From: CAWBBA01 sp963729795
GTDB lineage: Bacteria; Desulfobacterota; Desulfomonilia; Desulfomonilales; Desulfomonilaceae
Direction of reading: 5' to 3'
Assembly: GCA_963729795.1 (NCBI GenBank)
Contig: CAVSPC010000058.1
Location: forward strand, 62,001-126,000
DNA length: 64,000 bases
Both the position numbers and the translations under genes were made by a program. Position 1 is the stretch's first letter; every line of letters begins with the position of its first letter. Positions 42,227 to 51,617 of this stretch are shown piece after piece. The notes under the pieces were generated by a model that saw only the letters and a list, made by a program, of their open reading frames with translations, was not told where the DNA came from and ran no database searches.

Positions 42227-43093
42227 CTATTCCGCAGGTAGCGATTTGAGCCTTCCGCCGGCTATACGGGCTTGTGCCGTGTGGGGATGGTCACTGACAA
42301 GTTTTCGAAAAATGATCCTTGCTGAACGAGCGTCTCCCAACTTTTCGAAAGCCTCGCCTTGCCTGAGCAATGCGCTGAGTTCCTTTTTGGAACCCGGGAA
42401 ATCTTTAATTACCCGATCAAACTGCAGAACTGCTTCGTCAAACCGGCCCTGCGCGAAGCGGGCTTCCCCAATCCAGTACACCGCATCAGCACAAAACTGA
42501 CTTTTGGGATACTTTTTCAGAAACTCCTCGAATTGAGGCACTGCACGATCGAAAGAGTTCCCCTTGAAAAGCATGTAGGCGTCTCTGTATGCCTTTTCAT
42601 CCGGGGGAAGAGGGGCGTTGCTAATCTGAACAGGAGTGGGCTGAGTCGACGGAGCAGGCGGGATTTGCCCGTTGGCCGGAGCGCCTCCTGTCGTTCCTGG
42701 CTGCCACTGTGCCCGGGAATCTGCAGGAGGGGGAGGCGCTGGAGCACTTGTAGGCGTCGCGTCTCTGGGAGGCTCTATCCCGAGCTGTCGCTCGATGATG
42801 CTGACCCTTTCCTGTAGGTTCTTAATCGCATTCTCGTTTCCGCCTGCGGCCTGTAGACGCTCTATCATCCCCCTGAGTCGTTGCATTTCAACTTCCATGT
42901 CCTGCAACCTGGAAGATAGCTGAAGAGGGATAGGATCAACGGCAGGCACCGATTGGGCCGGTCTGATATATGGCAGGGTAGGGCCGCCGGGTCTGGTCAG
43001 GCACCCTGATAGAGAAATCAGCGAGCCAGCCAGCGCTCCGATAAGGCTAATGCGCCTGCTGCCGAAGGGTTTGAACATGTCTGGTAGCCGCAT
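42227..43093 (-). CDS. cpoB: Tol-Pal cell-division coordinator CpoB (YbgF)
   Basis: A 288-residue periplasmic protein, last in the tol-pal cluster. The N-terminus has a lipobox-like LSGC. A coiled-coil segment follows (LQDMEVEMQRLRGMIERLQA), then a Pro-rich linker, and C-terminal TPR repeats such as YMLFKGNSFDRAVPQFEEFL followed by KYPKS, and FAQGRFDEAVLQFDRVIKDF. That is the CpoB layout (trimerising coiled coil plus TPRs). It lies 12 bases after pal. Confidence 0.9.
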   Translation of the reverse strand: MRLPDMFKPFGSRRISLIGALAGSLISLSGCLTRPGGPTLPYIRPAQSVPAVDPIPLQLSSRLQDMEVEMQRLRGMIERLQAAGGNENAIKNLQERVSIIERQLGIEPPRDATPTSAPAPPPPADSRAQWQPGTTGGAPANGQIPPAPSTQPTPVQISNAPLPPDEKAYRDAYMLFKGNSFDRAVPQFEEFLKKYPKSQFCADAVYWIGEARFAQGRFDEAVLQFDRVIKDFPGSKKELSALLRQGEAFEKLGDARSARIIFRKLVSDHPHTAQARIAGGRLKSLPAE

Positions 43094-43105
43094 TCTAAGT
43101 ACACA

Positions 43106-43606
43106 CTATCTGGAGACCCGAAGATAGACGCGCCGGTTCTTCGCCCAGGCCTCTTCGTTATGGGCCGGATCTACAGGCACTTCCGACCCGTACGATACGG
43201 TTGACAATCGGTTGGGGGCAATTCCGAGAGTTGAGAGATATTCCACCGCGGATCTGGCACGACGGTCGCCCAGGGCCAGATTGTACTCGGCCGTTCCTCG
43301 TTCGTCACAATGCCCTTCAGCGACCACTGACAACTGAGGGGCCCTTTTGAGAATCTCGGCATCATATTGAAGGTTGGCTTCTGCCTCAGGGGAAAGCATG
43401 TATTTGTCGTAATCAAAATATATGGGCTTGAGGGTCGTCTGAACCATTTGCACGTCCTGTTCCATCATTGGTCCACCGGCCTGCGGGCCCGGAAAGCCGG
43501 GTGTAGGCCCAGGATTAGGCTTGACGATCCTTCGTGCACAGCCCGATGCGAGAAAGAGGAGAACGATTGCTACGGTCATTCCCTGTATCAGATAGCGAGA
43601 TAACAT
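43106..43606 (-). CDS. pal: peptidoglycan-associated lipoprotein Pal
   Basis: A 166-residue outer-membrane lipoprotein with lipobox LASGC. A short linker precedes an OmpA-like domain with LKPIYFDYDKYMLSPEAEAN, VVAEGHCDERGTAEYNLALG and DRRARSAVEYLS, which hold the diaminopimelate-binding Asp and Arg. It anchors the outer membrane to peptidoglycan and binds TolB. AAAGGAG lies just upstream of the ATG. Confidence 0.95.
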   Translation of the reverse strand: MLSRYLIQGMTVAIVLLFLASGCARRIVKPNPGPTPGFPGPQAGGPMMEQDVQMVQTTLKPIYFDYDKYMLSPEAEANLQYDAEILKRAPQLSVVAEGHCDERGTAEYNLALGDRRARSAVEYLSTLGIAPNRLSTVSYGSEVPVDPAHNEEAWAKNRRVYLRVSR

Positions 43607-43643
43607 GGGTGTGTTCTCCTTTCAAACCGCATCCCTCCCCTCA

Positions 43644-45050
43644 TTATCGACCTGTCCAAGACCAAGCAGGCGATCTCCCCGCAATGGGCGAGACCGGGAC
43701 CTGGATCTCTCCACGAGCGTCCATGACGTAGATCCGCTTTTTCCCATCCCTGCTGGATTGAAAGGCGATCATCCTGCCGTCCGGGGACCAGGTCGGCGCT
43801 TGATTTGACCCGGCTCCGGTAAGCACCCGCAAGTCGGTGCCATCTGTTTTTATGGTGCATATCTGAAACCGTCCCTCGATACGGGCGGTGAAAGCCAATA
43901 GATCTCCCCGAGGCGACCACTTCGGATCGGTATTGTAATTGCCTTGCAGTGTAAGGCGTCTCGGTTCACCGCCATTCACCGGAATAATGTAGATCTGTGG
44001 GGTCCCTGCTTGATCCGAAACATAGGCGATGGCCGATCCATCGGGCGACCATGTGGGAGAGATATCATTTCCCCTACCGTTCGTCAACATTTTTGTGATC
44101 TGTCCTTGAGGGGTTATAATAAATATCTTCGGTATTCCTTTAAAACTTAACGATAACGCTATAAATTTGCCGTCTGATGAATACCGACCAGAAGCGTTGA
44201 GCCCCGGCCGAGCGGATATCACGTACGGTCTCCAAGTGGCAAAATCCATTCCCCAAAGGTCAGGTTTGCGGTTCACATACGAAGTGAAAATCATGCCTCG
44301 CCCCGTCGGCGACCATTCAGGGGAGAGATTTATGCTGCCAGTCCGGGTAACCTGCCACAAGTTATGGCCGTCGAAATCCATACTGAAAATTTCTCGTGAT
44401 CTGCCGGCGCCCACAAAAGCTATTTGAGTGGTGAAGCAGCCCGGCAGATTCGTAAGTTTTTCCATCACCCGATCCCCGAATTTGTGGATCATGATTCGAT
44501 GATCGTTCGGTCGGCCGGTGTAGCGCTTGCCCAGTTCGAGTCTCTTTAGGGCGACATCATAGAGTCGCGCTTCTACGACCAGCGAATCGCCTCTCATTTG
44601 AAAGCTCCCGAGTATCAGCGCCTGGGCGCCTATTTGGGACCAGCTATCAAAATCGGGTGGATCTGTAAGGTTTTTTGAATTCGATGGAAAATCCTCAACA
44701 ATGTGAAAAAGCCCTGTAAGGTACAGATCGTTTTTGATTATTCGAGCCAGGTCGTGTCCATTCAGGGAGGTCGGCCCTTGACCAACGAAGTCCGGCACTG
44801 CTATGGGCATCTTTGCCGAATTCGGGTTTTCCAGATCCAGGAAGAGTTTGCTATGAGCTTGAAACGGCCAGTCGACCATTGTCAGGAGGGCAATAAGGCA
44901 AAACAAGGTCTTCAGGCAGCCCCCGACTCGAAGTTTGCCGATTCTTCCGAGGGGGCGGACGCTGCTCTCCAATATGGCCCTGGAAACATTCCGGGTTGAG
45001 TCCCTGGGCAATCCAGCACGACAGTTGCCCGCGGGAACTTTACACTTCAT
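43644..45050 (-). CDS. tolB: Tol-Pal system beta-propeller protein TolB
   Basis: A 468-residue periplasmic protein. After a signal peptide (LKTLFCLIALLTMVDWPFQA) comes the N-terminal TolB domain (IAVPDFVGQGPTSLNGHDLA). A six-bladed propeller follows, with repeated units such as SINLSPEWSPTGRGMIFTSY, ISPTWSPDGSAIAYVSDQAG, TDPKWSPRGDLLAFTARIEG and APTWSPDGRMIAFQSSRDGK. The ATG overlaps the tolA stop (ATGA at 45047-45050) and AAAGG lies 6 bases before it. The N-terminus is longer than usual, so a later start is possible. Confidence 0.93.
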   Translation of the reverse strand: MKCKVPAGNCRAGLPRDSTRNVSRAILESSVRPLGRIGKLRVGGCLKTLFCLIALLTMVDWPFQAHSKLFLDLENPNSAKMPIAVPDFVGQGPTSLNGHDLARIIKNDLYLTGLFHIVEDFPSNSKNLTDPPDFDSWSQIGAQALILGSFQMRGDSLVVEARLYDVALKRLELGKRYTGRPNDHRIMIHKFGDRVMEKLTNLPGCFTTQIAFVGAGRSREIFSMDFDGHNLWQVTRTGSINLSPEWSPTGRGMIFTSYVNRKPDLWGMDFATWRPYVISARPGLNASGRYSSDGKFIALSLSFKGIPKIFIITPQGQITKMLTNGRGNDISPTWSPDGSAIAYVSDQAGTPQIYIIPVNGGEPRRLTLQGNYNTDPKWSPRGDLLAFTARIEGRFQICTIKTDGTDLRVLTGAGSNQAPTWSPDGRMIAFQSSRDGKKRIYVMDARGEIQVPVSPIAGRSPAWSWTGR

Positions 45051-45916
45051 TGCATGCCTTTGGGTGTGAATCGGAAGGCGAGTCCGCCTGCTTTGCTGAT
45101 TCTCTCCTTGACTCCGGAGGGGACAGGGGGAAACGGGGCTGCCTGAAAGACGGCTCTCATTGCAGACCGGTCAAATACCCGGTCGCCGGAGCTTTCATCC
45201 ACGGAGGCGTCCGCGAGGCTACCGTTATCGGCTATTCTTACTCCTATAATGGTTACTCTTTCCAGACGACGATCATCTCCAAGAATGGACCAGTGGGAAT
45301 TTATACTGGTCCGAACACTATTGAACCAACGAACATCATTCTCATCGACCGAGGATGCGCTGTTCTTCTCGCCGTGTAGCGCGGGAGGTTGGCTGATTTG
45401 AGAGGGTCCGGCCTCAGCCTTTTTGCTGTCAACTTTCTGGCGAATGGCTGCCAGGCTTTTTTCCAAGTAGGATTGAGGGCTCTCTGTGCTCTTGGCGGTT
45501 TTGACTTCGGGCTTCTTCCTCGCGGGCTCTTTAGCCGCTTCAACCCGACGGAGAAGCCTTCTGCGTTTCTTCATAGCGATAATATTGCGCTTTGGGGGGC
45601 TTATGCTCCTGGCTTCGATTGTTGCGCGTGGCTTGTCCGGACTCTTGTCGTGCTGTGCGGTCTGTGTAAGGACTTTGGGCAATCGAGGGTTTGCACTCTC
45701 CGTTGGACCGGCCTGGATTTGCTCGGCAACCGGTGGACGTATGTTGGACTCCACGAGCTTGACGTGGCTGATAGCTTCTACCACAGGTTTGTTCACCTTG
45801 GAGAGGGGAAAAGCCAAGCTGATTACCGCCAGAAATGCCAGGCCGTGGAGACACACCGAGAGCAAGAGCCCCCATGGCGAGGCCGCAACCGCGGATCTGG
45901 AATAAAAAGCGGTCAT
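45047..45916 (-). CDS. tolA: TolA/TonB-like energy-coupling protein
   Basis: A 289-residue protein: N-terminal membrane helix (SPWGLLLSVCLHGLAFLAVI), a long Lys/Ala/Glu/Pro-rich periplasmic region (KPEVKTAKSTESPQSYLEKS), and a C-terminal TonB/TolA fold (VRTSINSHWSILGDDRRLER then IIGVRIADNGSLADASVDES, FDRSAMRAVFQAAPFPPVPS). It links the TolQR motor to TolB and Pal. Its start is only 3 bases before the tolR stop; the operon is tightly packed. Confidence 0.9.
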   Translation of the reverse strand: MTAFYSRSAVAASPWGLLLSVCLHGLAFLAVISLAFPLSKVNKPVVEAISHVKLVESNIRPPVAEQIQAGPTESANPRLPKVLTQTAQHDKSPDKPRATIEARSISPPKRNIIAMKKRRRLLRRVEAAKEPARKKPEVKTAKSTESPQSYLEKSLAAIRQKVDSKKAEAGPSQISQPPALHGEKNSASSVDENDVRWFNSVRTSINSHWSILGDDRRLERVTIIGVRIADNGSLADASVDESSGDRVFDRSAMRAVFQAAPFPPVPSGVKERISKAGGLAFRFTPKGMQ

Positions 45917-46347
45917 TTTACAGAGGTAGATTCCTCTTGGGGCGTCGTTATCATCCCGAGGTTAGCTATTCCTGCGGTCTTCAGTGCTCCCATAATGCGG
46001 ACCACGGTTCCATAAGGAACCGTTTTGTCGGCACGAAGATATACTTCTCGGGAGGGCTGGTCTTTAGTCGCATCGAGAATCTTCTCCGGGAGTTTGTCTT
46101 CCTGCACTTGCTCATCGTTGACAAATATACTTCCTTGACCGGAAACAGCTATAACAACCTCTTTCGCCTGCTGCTCTTTCTTAAGCGGCGTTCCCTTCGC
46201 TTGAGGGAGTTCCACTGAAACGCCTTCTTGCATCATAGGGGCTGTAACCATGAAGATGATGAGCAGGACCAGCATAACGTCAACGAGCGGAGTGACGTTG
46301 ATCTCCGCCATGGCTGTTCTTCTCTGTGAACTCATGCTAAAGGCCAT
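45913..46347 (-). CDS. tolR: TolR/ExbD-family inner membrane protein
   Basis: A 144-residue protein with one membrane helix following RRTAMAEINVTPLVDVMLVL, in which the Asp of LVDVMLVLLI is the conserved motor residue. The periplasmic domain ends with VRIMGALKTAGIANLGMIT. The start is the ATG at 46347, with AAGGAG 6 bases upstream. Partner of TolQ. Confidence 0.95.
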   Translation of the reverse strand: MAFSMSSQRRTAMAEINVTPLVDVMLVLLIIFMVTAPMMQEGVSVELPQAKGTPLKKEQQAKEVVIAVSGQGSIFVNDEQVQEDKLPEKILDATKDQPSREVYLRADKTVPYGTVVRIMGALKTAGIANLGMITTPQEESTSVK

Positions 46348-46401
46348 CAATTACTCCTTAGCGCACCTAAGCGCTGAAATGGAGCGGGCAGATGCGCACG
46401 G

Positions 46402-47148
46402 TTATTTTCTCGCCCAGTAAATCCGCTCAATTATGTTTATCAGTTCCGAAGAAAAGTTGTCCATTTCACCGGAGATCGTGTTGATGCGGCTCAGAAAATA
46501 GTTGTAAAAAATAACCGCGGGAATTGCCGCTGCCAGACCTGCTGCGGTGGCGATCAATGCCTCTGCTATTCCCGGTGCCACTACCGCCAGAGATGCGCTC
46601 TTATAAACTCCTATTCGTCGGAAGGCCTCCATGATTCCCCAAACTGTTCCGAATAGACCTATGAAAGGAGCGGACGATCCCGTGGTGGCCAGAAAGTTAA
46701 CGCCTCGTTCGAGGCGACTCCTCTCTGCCGTTACAGCCTGCTGTAGCGAACGAGTCACATTGTCCATGCCGGTTCGTTCATACTCCGGCTCTTGGTTGGA
46801 ATCCGCGGAACTCTGAGCGGCCTGCTGAATACGAGACAACCGATTTAGTTCGGCGTACCCTGCTTTGAAGACATGAGCAAGGGGGCTGAACGTGAACTGT
46901 TTAGCTTCTGCGTATAAGAGGGAGAATTTGCGTGATTCACGAAATGCGTCGAAAAAGAGTTGGGTATCCTTGCGAGCACGGGATAGGGTGATTGCTTTAG
47001 TCAGAATGATTCCCCAGCATATAATGGAAAATAAGAGCAGTACAAGCATCACGCCTTTCACCACCCATCCGGCGCCCATAATGATTTCTAACAAGCCTTG
47101 TTGATGAAACGTGTGTACGGGCAATGCCGTGGCAAAGGCCTCGAGCAT
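46402..47148 (-). CDS. tolQ: TolQ/ExbB-family inner membrane protein
   Basis: A 248-residue protein with three membrane helices. First segment: GWVVKGVMLVLLLFSIICWG. The last two contain ATTGSSAPFIGLFGTVWGIM and GIAEALIATAAGLAAAIPAV, the MotA/TolQ/ExbB signature with the pore Thr. It heads the tolQRAB-pal-cpoB operon and is preceded by AAAGGAG. The 5' gap (47149-47552) holds a divergent promoter region. Confidence 0.95.
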   Translation of the reverse strand: MLEAFATALPVHTFHQQGLLEIIMGAGWVVKGVMLVLLLFSIICWGIILTKAITLSRARKDTQLFFDAFRESRKFSLLYAEAKQFTFSPLAHVFKAGYAELNRLSRIQQAAQSSADSNQEPEYERTGMDNVTRSLQQAVTAERSRLERGVNFLATTGSSAPFIGLFGTVWGIMEAFRRIGVYKSASLAVVAPGIAEALIATAAGLAAAIPAVIFYNYFLSRINTISGEMDNFSSELINIIERIYWARK

Positions 47149-47497
47149 AGCGATTTCTCCTTTCTTCGAATCAAGTATTTCTTTAATCTATAACGAATGC
47201 CAAGTCAAGTTTTTACCTTGGTTACGGTTGCTTAACCTACTAACATGAAGCCACTTTTCAGTGATCGCTCAAGCATGGAGCACGAAGCTTCTGAGATAGT
47301 CTACCAAAAAATCTCCATATCAGCAGCAGGCTATCGAATTAGCGGGAAGATGATTCTTTCCAACGGAATGGATTTCAATGGCTAGTTATCCGGATCTTGA
47401 AAGCTTACGATTAAATTCAAAGACATTCTATCAAGAACAATGTTCCTGCGCCATAGATTTGCTTGCGAAAGAGACACAGAGGTAACCTTGAATTGAC

Positions 47498-47527
47498 TTG
47501 ACATTTGGGGTGAATTGGTTGTATTTT
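47498..47527 (+). promoter_or_regulatory. promoter of the receiver-repeat protein gene
   Basis: TTGACA (47498-47503), an 18-base spacer and TATTTT (47522-47527), about 26 bases before the ATG at 47553. The -10 box is imperfect. The rest of the 47149-47552 gap shows no gene. Confidence 0.5.
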
Positions 47528-47552
47528 TTAGGGAAAAAATAGCGAGGTCGCC

Positions 47553-50500
47553 ATGTCCTATCGGATCGTCGTGGCCGACAAAGACCCTAAAAGCCAGGAA
47601 GCGGTAAAGCGCTCTCTTGTGCAAGAAGATAATGAATTTATAAATGTTTCCAGTTCCGGCGAACTTAAGGAAGCCATTAAAAACCACAGGCCAGACCTGA
47701 TCATCTTGAACTCCTTGCTTACGGACGTCCCTGGTTGGCGTCTAATTCAGCGCATAAAGGGTTCGAGAGACTTCTCCCACATTCCCATTCTGCTGATGAC
47801 CGGTGATCCCGGCGGCCCGCCACCGGCAGAAGCCCGCACCTCGGGAGCGGACGGATATCTAAGCAAACCCATCGACGGCGTCACTCTGAAGGACACGGTG
47901 GAGTCTCTCCTCGGCCTGCGAAACGGCATAGCCGGTGAAAGTGCTGACGAAGAGATCATGATCGACTTCACAGACGAAGATTCCGGCGAAATGACAGAGG
48001 AATTGCTCGCCATGTCCAACGCGGCGTTGGACTCGGAAGACCTCTCTACAGAGGTTGGCGATACGGTCGAAATCGACACGGGAACGCTCATCGCCGAATT
48101 GGACCACACTAAAGAGATGGCGAAAGACGAGACCTACGAAGACACAGTCCGGCTCAACCTCGAAGACATGGGGCTTGATGACGATGAGGCTTTCGAGCCG
48201 ACCATTGAGCTGGTTTCCGATGTTCCGACCGATCTAGGTTCCACTGGTACCTCCGAAGTGCTGGAAATCGATCTTGATTCTCATGTGACTCTCCCAGATT
48301 TTGAAACTGTAACTCAGGACGTTCCCGAGGCTGGCTCCGGCGAAAAACATTCGGTTACGGTGGACATGGATGTGGATGATTTGGGACTGGAACTCGAATC
48401 TGAAGAGCCTATCGAAGAATTCGCCTCGAAAGAAATGAGCGACATAGATGCCGATGATACCGAGATCGGTAAGATCCTGGATGTTCAGGAACCATCAAAA
48501 GTCCTCACTTCAGAAGACCTGATGCTGGACGATGACTCTCTTATAGAGGATCCATCGTCTTCTGCGGAATTTGACGTTATCGACCTGGAACAAGACTCCG
48601 AAATCAGAGAGATCGACATGGAGGAATTAGAGGCAATCCACACCCCGGAGGAAAGCCTCGCCACTGACCTGGACGACACCGTTCCCGTGGAAAATCAGGA
48701 AATGGAACAGCTTGCCAACGAAGACCTTGACGAAATCCAGATTGACGACTCCGGGGATATCACGCTTGGGCTGGAAACACCCCAGGTCGCAAGCTCCTCT
48801 TACGAATCTACCGAAGAACTGACCCTAGATGAAATAGGTGAAGAGGAGATAACAACTCAGGAGTTCTTTGGAGAAGAACTTCCTACCGAAGAATTCCCGA
48901 CTGAACGATTTCCTGAAGAGAAAACCGGCGACCTCAATCTGGAAGAGGTCTCTCTTGATCTCTCCGAAACGCCCGGGGAAATCTCCCTGGATGAGACCCC
49001 AGCCTTTGGAGAAATCCCGATTGAAGAAATAACCCTTGATGCTGCTTCCGCTGAGGACATCCTTTTTGCTGATTCGCGAGAAGAAGAACCCATGCTGGAA
49101 GTGACTGAAGACATTTCGTTCGACGAAATTTCTCTCGAGGACGAGATTGAAGAGGTTCCGGAAGCGCAGCCGACAGTTGCCCCAGGCCCGACCACGGCCG
49201 AAAGAATTGCGGAGATCGCTGGAGGAACACTGGCGGCAGGAGCTGTGGCCGCCGCGGCCAGCAAGATTGCGGGTCTGGCGAGCGAGAGTAAAGAAGCCGC
49301 TCAGGCAAAGCCTTCACCACCCCCTGCACATGAACTGCTACGTGCTGCCTCCGCCTCACCGGAAGAAATGGCCCCCTCTTTGGAGATCTCACCTCAGCCG
49401 GAAAAGGCCGAGCAGGTCTCAGCAGCAGCGGCTGAACGAGCTCCCTTCTCAGAGCCAATTACTAGAGCCCGGGAAGCGTTTGTCCCGGACAAGGATGAAT
49501 TTTCCGAAACTCTCAGGCAAGCCATGCAATCGTCTATTCCATCCAAGCAAGAGGTTTTGGACAGTATCGTCCGGGATCTGGCGCGTTCCCTACCGACTCG
49601 GGAGGACATCTTTTCTAGAGTTGACGAGATTGTCGGGGGATCTTTGCCGTCTGAAGACGAGATTGCCGAGCGAGTGGAACGCTCTATACAGGCCGTGCTC
49701 CCCTTGGCCGAAATGGTTGCCGAGCGAGTGGATCGCGCTGTACGGGCTGTGCTCCCTTCATCTGAAATAGTCGCACAGCGGTTGGACAGTGCTGTACAAG
49801 CCATGCTCCCCTCATCCGAAATGATCGTGGAGCGAGTGGATGGCGTTATGCAAACTGCGCTCCCCTCGGCTGAAATGGTTGCCGAGCAAGTGGATCGCGC
49901 TGTACAAGCCATGCTCCCCTCATCCGAAATGGTCGTGGAGCGAGTGGATCGCGTCATGCAAATTGCGCTCCCCTCGGCTGAAGTAGTCACACAACGAATG
50001 GACAGCGCTATGCAGGCCACGCTTCCCTCGCCTGAAATGGTCGGAGAGCGCCTGGAGAAAGGGCTTCTGTCCTTACTTCCTCGCGACGAGGTGAGCCGAC
50101 GATTCGAAGAAACTGTTGAAAAGCTGCTTTCTTCCGACGACTTGAAAAGGACAGTTCAAGAGGCTTTCCAGGATATCCCGTCGCGTGAATTTATCAAAGA
50201 AGCTCTGGACACGGCGCTTGCAACGGCAATATCGCCGGAGCTGGTCGCAGAACGCGTGGACTCGGCACTTCGTGGCATGCCGTCGCAAGAGTATATTCGC
50301 ATACGTCTTGATAATGCTTTCGCGGCCCTACCATCAGCCGATATCGTGAACGAGAGGCTGAATTCCGCTTTGCAGGCCATTCCAACGGCGGATCATATCA
50401 TGAGCAGAATTGATCAATCTCTGGAATTCCTGACTTCTCCCGAAGGAGCTGCTGCGCAAATTGACGATCGGCTTTCGTCGCTGCTCCCTGAAAAAGAAGA

Positions 50501-50882
50501 AATTAGGGCAGCGTTTCAAGCAATGCTGGAGCAGAGAGTTGAACGAATTATGGCAGGAGTGGATGCACGCGCACTGGCCGACAAGCTCTTTCCGGGGACA
50601 GACAGGATTTTGGAGACCATCAAAAGCGCGCTTCCCGAAAAGGAGCACATTCAAGAAACCCTGGGACTTGGCATTGCGGAAGCAATCCAGAATTCGTTGC
50701 CTGAAAGGGTCTGGCTTGAGAGCGTGTCACGGGGTCTTTTTGACGAGAGGACCAGAGGGTTGCTTCCCAAGAGAGAAGAGATTGTGAACATGCTGCGCGA
50801 GGAAATCAATTTGAAGCTCTTGGGCACCGTAGAGAAGATAGTCAGGGAACAAATCGAAACGATCACCTCTGACCTTTCTTAG
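47553..50882 (+). CDS. degenerate receiver domain fused to acidic linker and long 18-residue repeat array
   Basis: A 1109-residue protein. Residues 1-120 form a receiver fold (YRIVVADKDPKSQEAVKRSL; PDLIILN; LLMTG with Thr83; SKPID with Lys105). The phospho-accepting Asp is Asn53, and of the usual acidic pair Asp9/Asp11 remain, so classic phosphorylation is unlikely. Residues about 130-550 are strongly acidic and low in complexity. A short Ala-rich segment follows (ERIAEIAGGTLAAGAVAAAA, about 550-575). From about 650 to the end the chain repeats an 18-residue helical unit (consensus LPSxExVxxRVDxAVQAx) about 20 times, some units degenerate. No enzymatic domain is seen. It has its own promoter and is divergent from the tol operon. 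Function unknown; a scaffold is likely. Confidence 0.8.
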   Translation: MSYRIVVADKDPKSQEAVKRSLVQEDNEFINVSSSGELKEAIKNHRPDLIILNSLLTDVPGWRLIQRIKGSRDFSHIPILLMTGDPGGPPPAEARTSGADGYLSKPIDGVTLKDTVESLLGLRNGIAGESADEEIMIDFTDEDSGEMTEELLAMSNAALDSEDLSTEVGDTVEIDTGTLIAELDHTKEMAKDETYEDTVRLNLEDMGLDDDEAFEPTIELVSDVPTDLGSTGTSEVLEIDLDSHVTLPDFETVTQDVPEAGSGEKHSVTVDMDVDDLGLELESEEPIEEFASKEMSDIDADDTEIGKILDVQEPSKVLTSEDLMLDDDSLIEDPSSSAEFDVIDLEQDSEIREIDMEELEAIHTPEESLATDLDDTVPVENQEMEQLANEDLDEIQIDDSGDITLGLETPQVASSSYESTEELTLDEIGEEEITTQEFFGEELPTEEFPTERFPEEKTGDLNLEEVSLDLSETPGEISLDETPAFGEIPIEEITLDAASAEDILFADSREEEPMLEVTEDISFDEISLEDEIEEVPEAQPTVAPGPTTAERIAEIAGGTLAAGAVAAAASKIAGLASESKEAAQAKPSPPPAHELLRAASASPEEMAPSLEISPQPEKAEQVSAAAAERAPFSEPITRAREAFVPDKDEFSETLRQAMQSSIPSKQEVLDSIVRDLARSLPTREDIFSRVDEIVGGSLPSEDEIAERVERSIQAVLPLAEMVAERVDRAVRAVLPSSEIVAQRLDSAVQAMLPSSEMIVERVDGVMQTALPSAEMVAEQVDRAVQAMLPSSEMVVERVDRVMQIALPSAEVVTQRMDSAMQATLPSPEMVGERLEKGLLSLLPRDEVSRRFEETVEKLLSSDDLKRTVQEAFQDIPSREFIKEALDTALATAISPELVAERVDSALRGMPSQEYIRIRLDNAFAALPSADIVNERLNSALQAIPTADHIMSRIDQSLEFLTSPEGAAAQIDDRLSSLLPEKEEIRAAFQAMLEQRVERIMAGVDARALADKLFPGTDRILETIKSALPEKEHIQETLGLGIAEAIQNSLPERVWLESVSRGLFDERTRGLLPKREEIVNMLREEINLKLLGTVEKIVREQIETITSDLS
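49698..50075. repeat. seven tandem 54-bp repeats inside a coding sequence
   Basis: Units begin at 49698, 49752, 49806, 49860, 49914, 49968 and 50022, each starting ctccc(c/t)tc. Units 3 (49806) and 5 (49914) are almost identical, and so are parts of units 2 and 4, suggesting recent duplication of a 108-bp pair. The length is a multiple of three, so the protein simply gains or loses 18-residue units. Confidence 0.85.
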
Positions 50883-51253
50883 TCATTGCTCCAGAAATGC
50901 GCTGTGACATTATTCCAACTCTCGTGCCGTGGCGGAGAATGGCGCAACGAGACATGAAGACGCCAGCCGCCGGGCCCCCTGGCGCTAAAGCACCGATCTA
51001 CTTTTAATCGCACTACGGGGCTTGGAGGCCCTTGTCCCTCGAGGCGTTAGACAGCAAATCGGTCCCGCGTGGAACGCGGGATTCTCGGGAACGGGATCAT
51101 CATGCGAGGATATCCTGGCTAGAATTATCGCTCGTTTGATGGCGCATTGCTATTAGGCAGTTTTCAATGCAGCCCGCCATAGCTGAGTACGCCATAGGAG
51201 GCCGCAAGCACCAGGCAGAGCTTCCTTCACCCATTTGTAATCATAGTGAATTG
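50883..51253. other. gene-free gap with dispersed repeat
   Basis: No gene is supported in this 370-base gap. It contains a copy of the CCCGCG/GAATTAT intergenic repeat at about 51060-51170, and palindromic bases at 51062-51081 (gtcccgcgtggaacgcggga). Confidence 0.55.
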
Positions 51254-51463
51254 CTATTTTTCAAGTGCGGCGAGAATTGGGCAATTGGCACATGGCAGGG
51301 TCCTTGATACTGCCACATTCGCCTGAGACTTCGCATTTCTAGGCGCCTTACGGACTCTCCTGGAGATTTCAAGGCAGGTCTCGCGGGTCCAGCGACCCTT
51401 CAGCGGCTTGCACTCAATAAGCTCGTGAGCATCCAGCCAAGCTTGGGCATCGGTATACACCAT
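51254..51463 (-). CDS. small Cys protein with KGRW motif, copy 2
   Basis: A 69-residue protein beginning VYTDAQAWLDAHELIEC18 after the initiator Met, then KPLKGRWTRETC30, a basic region and C58-ANC61. The C-x11-C, KGRW and CxxC features match the protein at 38873-39157. The ATG at 51463 is preceded by AGGGAG. The frame is open up to 51613, but the alignment with copy 1 supports the shorter form. It is the last gene of a minus-strand group with the CooC-like and MetE-like genes. Unnamed family, likely metal-binding. Confidence 0.7.
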   Translation of the reverse strand: MVYTDAQAWLDAHELIECKPLKGRWTRETCLEISRRVRKAPRNAKSQANVAVSRTLPCANCPILAALEK

Positions 51464-51617
51464 TTCACACTCCCTACAAACTCCGAAACCACACCTGAGA
51501 GTTCGCAGCCCAAGAACCTCGAGCAAATTAAATAAAGATTCAGTCTCTATTATAGAGCGGGAGTGAGGGAAGTCAAGAATTTTCGGAGCCAACCCCGTGC
51601 AGAGCGTCTCCAAAGCT

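Noticed and set aside
49698..50075. Regular 54-bp tandem units that could suggest a CRISPR array or satellite DNA.
   Set aside because: Units are directly adjacent with no spacers and keep the reading frame of a large protein.
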